Positions 1 to 6,247 of a stretch of DNA of 7,029 nucleotides are shown here, piece by piece (position 1 is the stretch's first letter; the number at the start of each line of letters is the position of its first letter). Source of the DNA: Cytophagales bacterium (GTDB lineage Bacteria > Bacteroidota > Bacteroidia > Cytophagales > Cyclobacteriaceae); NCBI GenBank assembly GCA_029262955.1, contig JAJCYL010000329.1, forward strand, positions 1 through 7,029, read 5' to 3'. Both the position numbers and the translations under genes were made by a program. A model generated the notes under the pieces. It was not told where the DNA came from. It worked only from the letters and a program-made list of their open reading frames with translations, and searched no databases.

Positions 1-48
1 ACGCATCGTATGTTAGATATGTTTAGTAAGAAAAAGAAAAAGGACTAG
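1..48 (+). CDS. pntA: NAD(P) transhydrogenase alpha chain, C-terminal end (partial)
   Basis: Only the last 15 codons and a TAG stop are in the window. They read THRMLDMFSKKKKKD, which resembles the end of E. coli PntA (TQRMLKMFRKN as I recall it). This is the cytosolic tail after the last membrane helix of the alpha chain. Many bacteria split the alpha chain into a soluble NAD(H)-binding protein and a small membrane protein (PntAb). Whether this tail belongs to a full-length or a split alpha chain cannot be seen here. The pntB start lies 3 bp after the stop, so the two genes are almost certainly co-transcribed and translationally coupled. The lysine-rich tail fits the positive-inside side of a membrane protein. 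Confidence 0.82.
   Translation, partial: THRMLDMFSKKKKKD
41..44 (+). promoter_or_regulatory. Shine-Dalgarno site that sets the GTG start of pntB
   Basis: AGGA sits inside the last codons of the upstream gene, 7 nt before the GTG at 52. It is the clearest ribosome-binding site in the window. It supports the GTG start, because the next in-frame ATG (residue 41) would remove the first membrane helix. Confidence 0.6.
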
Positions 49-51
49 GCT

Positions 52-1440
52 GTGATAATCACTATTGTTGATACCATATATCTTATTGCAATTATCTTAT
101 TCATTGTCGGCCTTAAGCGATTAAGTTCTGCTGATACGGCACGCAATGGTAACCTTATTGCGGCTTCGGCAATGGGTCTGGCCATTATAACCACATTGGT
201 TTACCCAATGGAGGGATATACCAACAACTATGCCTGGATTGGTGGTGGACTATTGCTTGGTTCTTTAGTAGGCTATTTAGCCGCTAAGAAGGTTGCAATG
301 ACTGCCATGCCTGAAATGGTTTCTCTATTCAATGGCTTAGGCGGCGCAGCCACCATGTTAATCGCCATCGTTGAATTTTATAATTACCCATCCGGAACGG
401 CACTTTTGAATGGGCAAATGATCACCACGGATTTTGCACTTTTTGTTGGGTGTATTTCCTTTACCGGAAGCTTGATTGCCTACGGTAAATTGCAAGGTTT
501 TTTGAGGGACTCATTGGTATTGCCCTATCCAAAAGTTGTTAACATGGTTTTGTTAGTGGCCATTATTGCAGTGAGTGTTCATATGCTTACTCAACCTTCT
601 TTAAACTTCAATCTGGTAATGATTCTTTTGGTACTTTCTCTTACATACGGAATAACCTTCGTTACGCCGATTGGTGGCGGAGACATGCCAGTGGTTATCT
701 CTTTGTTGAATTCATTTACCGGATTAGGAGCAGCCCTGGCAGGATTGATTTATAGCAATCAGGTGATGCTTGTTGGAGGTATCCTTGTTGGAGCATCTGG
801 AACGATACTAACTGTGCTTATGTGTGAGGCCATGAACCGGAGTTTATTAAATGTAATCATCGGAGGATTTGGAGGGGGTGGAATTGCTGCTGGTGGAGGT
901 AGAGAAGAGGTGGTTAAGGAAGCGTCTATTGCCGATTTGGCTATAGAGCTCAAGTATTCACAAAAAGTTTATATCGTTCCTGGTTATGGTTTGGCGGTTG
1001 CCCAGGCGCAGCATATTTGTAGTGAATTGGATGCCCTACTGGAGGCTGAGGGTGTTACGGTCAAATACGCTATTCATCCGGTGGCAGGAAGAATGCCTGG
1101 CCATATGAACGTGCTATTGGCGGAGGCCAATGTTCCTTATCCGAAACTCATCGATTTGGAGGATGCTAATAAAGACTTTCCTACCACCGACGTTGTTCTA
1201 GTTATAGGTGCCAATGATGTAGTTAATCCCGCTGCGAAAGAAGATCCATCAAGTCCAATCTATGGCATGCCTATTCTTGATGTGGAGATGGCAAAGAGTA
1301 TTGTGATTCTAAAACGAAGTATGAGTACAGGTTACGCTGGTATTCAAAATCAACTCTTCTTTGGAGATCGATCCAGAATGCTTTTTGGAGATGCTAAAAG
1401 TAGCCTGCAGAAGTTGGTGGATGAAATTGGTAACGTTTAA
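52..1440 (+). CDS. pntB: NAD(P) transhydrogenase subunit beta (proton-translocating)
   Basis: This is the beta subunit of the membrane-bound transhydrogenase, which couples hydride transfer from NADH to NADP+ with inward proton movement and so supplies NADPH. Its 462 residues equal the E. coli length as I recall it. Residues 1 to about 268 are the membrane domain dII, with about nine hydrophobic segments. A glycine-rich linker (about 271-283) leads to the soluble NADP(H)-binding domain dIII (about 300-462). Visible dIII motifs are PGYGLAVAQAQ (310-320), HPVAGRMPGHMNVLLAEA (342-359), IGANDVVNPAA (385-395) and KRSMSTGYAG (421-430). In dII, D211 and N220 lie in the conserved DMPVVISLLNS segment. 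The position of the E. coli channel His91 is Asn94 here, a known natural variant. The start is GTG with AGGA 7 nt upstream. The gene follows the alpha chain by 3 bp and converges on hicA with 8 bp between stops; no terminator is visible between them. Confidence 0.97.
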   Translation: MIITIVDTIYLIAIILFIVGLKRLSSADTARNGNLIAASAMGLAIITTLVYPMEGYTNNYAWIGGGLLLGSLVGYLAAKKVAMTAMPEMVSLFNGLGGAATMLIAIVEFYNYPSGTALLNGQMITTDFALFVGCISFTGSLIAYGKLQGFLRDSLVLPYPKVVNMVLLVAIIAVSVHMLTQPSLNFNLVMILLVLSLTYGITFVTPIGGGDMPVVISLLNSFTGLGAALAGLIYSNQVMLVGGILVGASGTILTVLMCEAMNRSLLNVIIGGFGGGGIAAGGGREEVVKEASIADLAIELKYSQKVYIVPGYGLAVAQAQHICSELDALLEAEGVTVKYAIHPVAGRMPGHMNVLLAEANVPYPKLIDLEDANKDFPTTDVVLVIGANDVVNPAAKEDPSSPIYGMPILDVEMAKSIVILKRSMSTGYAGIQNQLFFGDRSRMLFGDAKSSLQKLVDEIGNV

Positions 1441-1448
1441 TACAGAAT

Positions 1449-1640
1449 TCATTCCTTAAGTTCAGCTTGTTTTAGAATACTATTCAAAGTCCCGTATGGC
1501 ACCTCATCCGAAAGTCGATGGCCAGCAATAATTACAATCCCCGATTTCTTATTGTGGCGATAAATGCGATGACTTCCTTTTTGCCTTTTTAAAAACCACC
1601 CATCACCCTCAACAATTTTAATTACATCACGATATTTCAT
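1449..1640 (-). CDS. hicA: HicA-family mRNA interferase toxin
   Basis: HicA toxins are small double-stranded-RNA-binding-fold ribonucleases that cut mRNA in the cytoplasm and are neutralised by HicB. This 63-residue protein is full length for the family. It opens with the typical MKYRDVIKIVEGDGW helix, followed by RQKGSHRIYRH (19-29), where H24 is the expected catalytic histidine. A beta-strand segment IVIIAGH (35-41) follows, and the family C-terminal helix PYGTLNSILKQAELK (48-62) closes the protein. All hallmark residues are intact, so the toxin looks functional. The start is fixed by the canonical N-terminus; there is no strong Shine-Dalgarno sequence. It lies downstream of hicB on the same strand, but 132 bp away rather than the few bases usual for this pair. 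Its 3' end is 8 bp from the pntB stop, so read-through from pnt would produce antisense RNA to hicA. Confidence 0.9.
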   Translation of the reverse strand: MKYRDVIKIVEGDGWFLKRQKGSHRIYRHNKKSGIVIIAGHRLSDEVPYGTLNSILKQAELKE

Positions 1641-1697
1641 ATTTCGAGCCCATATCTAATTAGAAATTAATTAATAATTCAGGCCCTTACCATGAAT

Positions 1698-1717
1698 TTC
1701 TGTTTGTAAAAACAGAA
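1698..1717. repeat. Perfect 8-bp inverted repeat between hicB and hicA
   Basis: TTCTGTTT and AAACAGAA are separated by 4 nt (GTAA on the plus strand). The hairpin lies in the AT-rich 132-bp gap between hicB and hicA, 58-77 nt upstream of the hicA start. Neither strand shows a T-run after it, so it is not a standard intrinsic terminator. It could be an operator, an RNA processing or attenuation hairpin, or chance in AT-rich DNA. I saw no convincing coding frame in the rest of the gap. Confidence 0.5.
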
Positions 1718-1772
1718 CTATCGTTTATAAATATACCTAAATATTTCAGTTGTAGGTTGAATAGCAATATAT

Positions 1773-1982
1773 CTAAATAGATAGCATCGCTGCTTCACTG
1801 GCAGGTTCCGGAGCACTCGATCCATCCTCTTTGAGCTCATCCAAATAGAGTTTAATTGCTTCAACCATATTTATTTCAGCTTCCTTACGATTACTTGCTG
1901 CCGTAGTACAACCAGGTAAATCTGGAACATATGCTGAATATCCATCCTTACTTCTCTCGTAAATGACCAGGTACTTTTTCAT
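1773..1982 (-). CDS. hicB: HicB-family antitoxin (short form)
   Basis: HicB binds and blocks HicA. The 69-residue protein has the partial RNase H-like HicB fold: strand KKYLVIYERS (2-11), the family signature YSAYVPDLPGC (15-25), then a helix from about 34 to 54 (EAEINMVEAIKLYLDELKEDG is its span). The tail from about 55 on is Ser/Pro/Glu/Ala-rich and probably flexible; in other HicB proteins the tail region contacts HicA. There is no room for the helix-turn-helix or ribbon-helix-helix domain found in longer HicB proteins, so direct DNA binding and autoregulation by this protein alone is doubtful. The leader before the ATG is A-rich without a clear Shine-Dalgarno, as is common in Bacteroidota. 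It precedes hicA on the same strand with a 132-bp gap and follows the broken small ORF at 2005-2212 by 22 bp. Confidence 0.88.
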   Translation of the reverse strand: MKKYLVIYERSKDGYSAYVPDLPGCTTAASNRKEAEINMVEAIKLYLDELKEDGSSAPEPASEAAMLSI

Positions 1983-2014
1983 TTTTTAAAATTTAATATA
2001 TCAACTAGTCAGTG

Positions 2015-2031
2015 GAGTTAACACTTAACTC
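2015..2031. repeat. Perfect 7-bp inverted repeat upstream of hicB
   Basis: GAGTTAA and TTAACTC flank a 3-nt spacer (CAC), 33-49 nt upstream of the hicB start. The position suits an operator of the toxin-antitoxin operon. However, this HicB seems to lack a DNA-binding domain, and the site also falls in the last codons of the candidate small ORF, so chance is possible. Confidence 0.35.
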
Positions 2032-2067
2032 GATATTTTTCAGGTCTGCATCAAGTTCATCCATTAT

Positions 2068-2081
2068 ATCGAAATTTCGAT
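2068..2081. repeat. Perfect 14-bp palindrome ATCGAAATTTCGAT
   Basis: The sequence is its own reverse complement over 14 bp with no spacer and lies 86-99 nt upstream of hicB, within the candidate small ORF. About one such palindrome per two windows of this size is expected by chance, and more in AT-rich DNA, so a regulatory role is only a possibility. Confidence 0.3.
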
Positions 2082-2276
2082 CATAGAAGAGGTTATTGTC
2101 CTCTTTTCCCCCTCAGATAAGGTTGCCTTCCCTTTCTAAGAAACGCAAACTTTGCTCCCGTCATTGCTTTATGGCGATTGAACTCTTTCTTCAACTCTTG
2201 AATTTCGTTCATGGCAATAGAATAAACTTAACTAATATAAAACGAAAAAATAGGAAATATGATATCTGAGTTATAA

Positions 2277-3380
2277 TCACTCGTAGTAAACTTTCTCAGT
2301 TATAGCAGCCCAGCCATCAATGCTAGCTCTAAATTCACGATAAGCTTTATAAATCCGCTCTTCCATTTCGCCTTGTGCGGTTAATTCTCCGATTACTTCC
2401 TGGGTATAGATGCGCATTTGATCAAGAACTTCATCAGGAAATTTGCGAGGCACGACTCCTTCCTCATCAATTAACTTATTCAGGTAGATGCTGTTTTGGG
2501 TCTCAAATTCCATCCACATCCAGGTGTTTATACGTTGTGCGGCAGCCTTGACTATCTGCTGTAAATCACTGGGTAGCTCCAGAAATTTAGGTTTATTAAT
2601 CAGAAGTTCCAGAACGGTACCAGGCTCATGCCAGCCAGGGTAATAATAATATTTCGCAGCATTGTAAAAACCCATTAGGTAATCATGGTAAGGCCCAATC
2701 CATTCTGTAGCGTCAATGACACCTCGCTCCAAATTGGTATAGATTTCTCCCCCTGCTACAGTTACTGCACTCCCTCCAGCCTTATTCAGAACTTTCCCTC
2801 CTAATCCTGGAATTCGCATTTTAAGACCATCCAAATCTTTTGGAGAGTTGATCTCTTTATTAAACCAACCACCCATTTGGGCCCCCGTACTGCCACAAAT
2901 AGTAGGCAATAGGTTAAATGGTTCATAAGTTTCTTCCCACAATTTGTCTCCACCGCCATTATTCACCCAAGCCATTGTTTGCTGCGCATTCATTCCAAAA
3001 GGAACTGAAGCAAAGAACTGTCCCGCAGGCACCTTTCCAGCCCAATAATATGAGGCTCCATGACCTAGTTCTACTGCCCCATTACTTACCGCATCAAAAC
3101 ATTCTAATGAAGGGATTAACTCTCCTCCACCATAAACCTGAATCTTCATTCTACCACCGGACATTTTTTCTACGAAGTCGGCAAACATATTGCAACCTTG
3201 CCCAACAACTGGAAAGTTTGGTGGCCAGGTAGTGACCATTTTCCACAAAAAGGATTGATTAAAGTTGATGTAAGGAGTATTGATCTTTGATTGTTCCGAA
3301 GAGCATGCGATAAGAGCTGAACTCCCTATTGCTCCCATTGCACTTTCCTTAATGAACTTTCTTCTATTTACATTTTTCAT
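2277..3380 (-). CDS. dctP: TRAP transporter substrate-binding lipoprotein (DctP/TakP-like)
   Basis: TRAP substrate-binding proteins capture organic acids outside the inner membrane and deliver them to a DctQ/DctM sodium symporter. The 367 residues have the family layout and closely resemble TakP-type 2-oxoacid binders: WKMVTTWPPNFPVVGQG (46-62), VYGGGELIP (82-90), GAQMGGWFNKEI (166-177), MRIPGLGGKVL (188-198), GVIDATEW (220-227) and AAKYYYYPGWHEPGT (241-255). R189 is the expected carboxylate-binding arginine; Q168, E226 and W227 match residues near the ligand and metal site in TakP (inferred from motif position). The N-terminus has a twin-arginine-like NRRKFIK motif (5-11), a hydrophobic stretch and a lipobox LIAC with C26 as the lipidated cysteine, so this is a secreted lipoprotein. 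No dctQ or dctM lies beside it; the genes downstream are hicBA. It is divergent from clpB across 190 bp. The substrate is not determined; a keto or hydroxy acid is likely. Confidence 0.93.
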   Translation of the reverse strand: MKNVNRRKFIKESAMGAIGSSALIACSSEQSKINTPYINFNQSFLWKMVTTWPPNFPVVGQGCNMFADFVEKMSGGRMKIQVYGGGELIPSLECFDAVSNGAVELGHGASYYWAGKVPAGQFFASVPFGMNAQQTMAWVNNGGGDKLWEETYEPFNLLPTICGSTGAQMGGWFNKEINSPKDLDGLKMRIPGLGGKVLNKAGGSAVTVAGGEIYTNLERGVIDATEWIGPYHDYLMGFYNAAKYYYYPGWHEPGTVLELLINKPKFLELPSDLQQIVKAAAQRINTWMWMEFETQNSIYLNKLIDEEGVVPRKFPDEVLDQMRIYTQEVIGELTAQGEMEERIYKAYREFRASIDGWAAITEKVYYE

Positions 3381-3430
3381 TGAAACCGGGTTGATTCCAA
3401 ATTACAATTAGTCTACTAGGAAACCTGAAT

Positions 3431-3462
3431 TATTGACACAGCAATTTTCCTGTCATTTTGAC
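3431..3462 (+). promoter_or_regulatory. Candidate clpB promoter with overlapping inverted repeat
   Basis: In the 190-bp divergent dctP-clpB region, TATTG (3431-3435) is followed 17 nt later by TCATTTTG (3453-3460). This matches the Bacteroidota -33/-7 pattern (TTG, then TAnnTTTG) at all but one defined base of the -7 box. The -7 box overlaps an inverted repeat, GTCA-TTT-TGAC (3452-3462), and a TGACA/TGTCA pair (3434-3438 and 3451-3455) frames the promoter. Such repeats would suit control of a stress gene. The implied leader is about 100 nt. Only a weak CGGA precedes the ATG of clpB. I could not identify a convincing promoter for dctP on the other strand. Confidence 0.35.
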
Positions 3463-3570
3463 TTATTATAAGATGAAATTGGACTGAATTGCGTCAAAGT
3501 GTCGGATTTTTTACAAAATTTCAAGATGGTAAGCCTTTTGATGATTCTTTATCAATTGAAATAACGGACC

Positions 3571-6183
3571 ATGAATCTAAATAACTATACCATAAAATCA
3601 CAGGAGGCCATCAACAAAGCAGCTGAGATTGCTGCGGCCAATCAGCAACAACATGTAGAGCCTGGACACCTTTTGCAGGGCATAATGCAATCAGATGAAA
3701 ATGTCATCAATTTTTTGGTCAAAAAGCTGAGCATTAATAAGGATATAATTGATTCTGGCACGGATAAGATTGTGGCCAGTTATCCAAAAGTATCCAGTCA
3801 ACAAACCTTTCTTTCGAATGATACCAACCAGGTTCTGCAAAAAGCACTCTCCTATCTGAAAGAGTTCAAGGACGAGTATGTAGCGGTTGAGCATCTTTTG
3901 TTAGCTATATTATCTGGTAAGGACAAAGTAGCCGATCTGCTCAAGGGGGTAGGTATAACTGAGAAAGATTTAAAGGCAGCAATCCTCGAACTACGAGGGG
4001 GAGACACTGTAAATGATCCAAATGCCGAATCTAAATATCGCTCTCTTGAACGCTATTCCAAGAATCTTAATAAACTGGCACAGGAGGGGAAGATTGATCC
4101 GGTGATTGGTAGAGATGAGGAGATAAGAAGAGTACTGCAAATTCTATCCAGACGTACAAAGAACAATCCAATCCTTTTGGGTGAACCAGGAGTTGGAAAG
4201 ACAGCGATTGTCGAGGGAATGGCCCAACGGATTGTAGACGGAGATGTACCTGAGAACCTAAAATCAAGGACTCTAATTTCTTTAGACATGGGTTTGTTGG
4301 TTGCCGGTGCGAAATACAAAGGTGAGTTTGAGGAAAGATTGAAATCAGTTATTAAAGAAGTGACTGATTCTAATGGAGAAATTATCCTTTTTATAGATGA
4401 GATCCATACCTTGATCGGTGCTGGTTCTGGCGGTGATGGAGCCATGGACGCTGCTAATCTTTTGAAACCAGCTCTGGCGAGGGGAGAACTCCATGCCATA
4501 GGAGCTACGACACTCAAGGAATACCAAAAGCATATGGAGAAAGATAAGGCCCTTGAGCGTCGGTTCCAGGTAGTGATTGTTGATGAACCTTCAATTGAAG
4601 ATTCTATTTCCATCCTTAGAGGAATAAAGGAGAAGTATGAAGTACATCATGGCGTAAGGGTTAAAGATGATGCAGTTATTTCTGCAGTCGAGCTCTCAAG
4701 TCGATATATTTCTGATCGTTTTCTTCCCGATAAAGCGATCGATCTAATGGATGAAGCGGCTTCCAAGCTTCGTATTGAAATAGATAGTCTGCCAGAAGCG
4801 TTGGATGAATTGCAACGGAAAATAATGCAGCTCGAAATCGAAAGGGAGGCAATCAGGAGGGAAAAGGACAAAGCAAAAGAGTCTGCCTTGTCGAAGACTA
4901 TAGCAGAATTATCAGAGGATAGGAATGTCTTAAAGGCAAAATGGGAAAATGAGAAAGGAGTAATTCAGGGAATTCAACAGGAAAAGGAAAACATTGAAAA
5001 GTTTAAGCATGAAGCAGAACAGGCTGAGAGGTCTGGCGATTATGGGTTGGTTGCTGAAATACGATATGGCAAAATAACTGAAGCCGAGAAAAAGCTGGGA
5101 GAATTTCAAGACGAGCTGAAGGAGATGCAAGGTGGAGATTCTCTTTTGAAAGAGGAAGTAGATTCGGAAGATATTGCGGAAATCGTGGCCAAATGGACTG
5201 GAATTCCAGTTTCTAAAATGTTAGAAAGTGATAGAGAAAAATTGCTACACCTTGAAGAAGAATTGGCTAAAAGAATAGCTGGCCAGGAAGAAGCGATTGC
5301 AGCTATAGCTGATGCGGTAAGGAGGAGTCGGGCAGGGTTACAAGACCCAAAAAGACCAATTGGATCATTTATCTTTTTGGGTACGACGGGGGTAGGTAAA
5401 ACAGAGTTGGCAAAGGCGCTAGCTGAATATCTCTTCAATGACGAAAACTCCATGGTAAGGATTGATATGTCCGAGTATCAAGAGCGCCACTCGGTTAGTC
5501 GGTTAGTAGGAGCTCCTCCTGGCTATGTCGGCTATGATGAGGGTGGTCAATTGACAGAAGCGGTTCGAAGGAAACCTTATTCGGTGATCCTGTTAGACGA
5601 AATAGAAAAAGCACATCCGGATGCATTTAATATTCTTTTGCAGGTGTTGGATGACGGTAGGCTAACTGATAATAAGGGCAGATTGGCGAATTTCAAGAAC
5701 ACCATTATCATCATGACCACTAATATCGGATCCCACCTTATCCAGGAAAGTTTTGAAAAGATGGTTGATGGAAATGAAGAAATGGTTTTGGAACAAACAA
5801 AAGCAGCAGTCTTTGATTTATTGAAGAAGTCGGTGAGACCAGAATTTCTCAATCGAGTGGATGAAACTATAATGTTCCGGCCATTGTCTAAAAATGACAT
5901 CCGAAAGATAGTTTCGATACAATTTAAATTGATTCAGAAGCGTTTAGAAGATTCTGGCATAAAAATTGAAAGTAGTGATGAAGTATTGGATCGATTGGGA
6001 CAGTTAGGTTTTGATCCACAATTTGGGGCAAGACCTTTGAAGCGAGTAATGCAGCGGGAAATATTGAACAAACTATCGAAGATGATCCTTGAGGGAAGTA
6101 TTAGTAATGATTCAATTGTCGGAATGACGCTGAATGATGACAAAGAGATAGACTTCATGAATTTGGATGAAGTAAAGGTCTAA
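3571..6183 (+). CDS. clpB: ATP-dependent chaperone ClpB (protein disaggregase)
   Basis: ClpB is a cytosolic hexameric AAA+ disaggregase that works with DnaK to pull proteins out of aggregates after heat or other stress. The 870 residues are full length. The order is: double Clp-N repeat (about 1-145); first AAA+ module with Walker A GEPGVGKT (204-211), Walker B ILFIDE (272-277), pore-loop tyrosine Y249 in AGAKYKGEFEER, and arginine fingers R330/R331; the coiled-coil middle domain typical of ClpB rather than ClpA/ClpC (about 400-525); second AAA+ module with Walker A GTTGVGKT (604-611), pore-loop Y652 in GYVGYDEGG, Walker B VILLDE (672-677), sensor-1 N718, arginine finger R762 and sensor-2 GAR (819-821); and the small C-terminal domain. 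No key residue is missing. There is no ClpP-binding IGF/IGL loop that I can see, as expected. The gene is monocistronic, with its own upstream region and an intrinsic terminator 33 bp after the stop. Confidence 0.98.
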   Translation: MNLNNYTIKSQEAINKAAEIAAANQQQHVEPGHLLQGIMQSDENVINFLVKKLSINKDIIDSGTDKIVASYPKVSSQQTFLSNDTNQVLQKALSYLKEFKDEYVAVEHLLLAILSGKDKVADLLKGVGITEKDLKAAILELRGGDTVNDPNAESKYRSLERYSKNLNKLAQEGKIDPVIGRDEEIRRVLQILSRRTKNNPILLGEPGVGKTAIVEGMAQRIVDGDVPENLKSRTLISLDMGLLVAGAKYKGEFEERLKSVIKEVTDSNGEIILFIDEIHTLIGAGSGGDGAMDAANLLKPALARGELHAIGATTLKEYQKHMEKDKALERRFQVVIVDEPSIEDSISILRGIKEKYEVHHGVRVKDDAVISAVELSSRYISDRFLPDKAIDLMDEAASKLRIEIDSLPEALDELQRKIMQLEIEREAIRREKDKAKESALSKTIAELSEDRNVLKAKWENEKGVIQGIQQEKENIEKFKHEAEQAERSGDYGLVAEIRYGKITEAEKKLGEFQDELKEMQGGDSLLKEEVDSEDIAEIVAKWTGIPVSKMLESDREKLLHLEEELAKRIAGQEEAIAAIADAVRRSRAGLQDPKRPIGSFIFLGTTGVGKTELAKALAEYLFNDENSMVRIDMSEYQERHSVSRLVGAPPGYVGYDEGGQLTEAVRRKPYSVILLDEIEKAHPDAFNILLQVLDDGRLTDNKGRLANFKNTIIIMTTNIGSHLIQESFEKMVDGNEEMVLEQTKAAVFDLLKKSVRPEFLNRVDETIMFRPLSKNDIRKIVSIQFKLIQKRLEDSGIKIESSDEVLDRLGQLGFDPQFGARPLKRVMQREILNKLSKMILEGSISNDSIVGMTLNDDKEIDFMNLDEVKV

Positions 6184-6216
6184 ACGGTTGGTTTAGGTTG
6201 TTAATTTTGGGTGGTT

Positions 6217-6247
6217 GAAAGGGGGCGGGGGCCCCCTTTCCTTTTTT
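6217..6247 (+). terminator. Rho-independent terminator of clpB
   Basis: A perfect 10-bp stem, GAAAGGGGGC (6217-6226) and GCCCCCTTTC (6231-6240), closes a GGGG loop and is followed by C and six T residues (6242-6247). It acts on plus-strand transcripts from clpB. The other strand has no T-run after the stem, so it is probably a weak terminator for the convergent protease gene, whose stop codon (6246-6248) overlaps the T-tract. Confidence 0.93.

Larger units (their letters stand above)
2005..2212 (-). pseudogene. Possible frameshifted small gene upstream of hicB, unknown function
   Basis: On the minus strand an ATG at 2212 opens 39 codons (start MNEIQELKKEFNRHKAMTG, end at TAA 2095-2093). In the neighbouring frame a second open stretch runs to TAG at 2007-2005 and ends DELDADLKNIELSVNSTD. 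Dropping one base from the G5 run (C5 at 2108-2112 on the plus strand) joins them into one continuous 68-residue ORF. The switch has to fall between the upstream TGA of the second frame (2115-2113) and the first-frame TAA, about 17 nt, and the G5A4 run lies exactly there. The joined protein would be hydrophilic, with a basic first half and an acidic second half, no Cys or Trp, and no signal or membrane segment. I do not recognise a family. It would end 22 bp before hicB, so the two may be co-transcribed. Alternatives are a sequencing or assembly indel, slippage, two tiny ORFs, or chance. Confidence 0.42.

Noticed and set aside
895..920. Glycine-rich stretch in PntB as a possible repeat insertion
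   Set aside because: It lies in the linker between the membrane and NADP-binding domains, which varies naturally, and the total length equals that of E. coli PntB.
1641..1772. Possible coding remnant between hicB and hicA
   Set aside because: All three minus-strand frames hit stops within about 30 codons, and none gives a plausible protein continuing from hicB or into hicA.
2918..3232. 104-codon plus-strand open frame inside dctP
   Set aside because: It is antisense to conserved DctP motifs; its His/Leu/Pro-rich product has no recognisable feature.
3538..3555. TTGAT...ATCAA inverted repeat just before the clpB start
   Set aside because: Only 5-bp arms with an 8-nt spacer in AT-rich DNA; too weak to claim a leader hairpin.
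4053..4613. 186-codon open frame antisense to clpB
   Set aside because: It mirrors the conserved first AAA+ module of clpB, has no recognisable domain and a composition typical of antisense reading (Ser/Ile/Pro-rich).
5380..5404. Second Walker A of ClpB reads GTTGVGKT instead of GPTGVGKT
   Set aside because: All nucleotide-binding residues (GxxGxGKT) are kept, and I recall this variant as common in Bacteroidota ClpB, so it is not a defect.
6221..6230. Possible G-quadruplex in the GGGGGCGGGGG run
   Set aside because: Only two G tracts are present; the run is explained by the terminator stem and loop.
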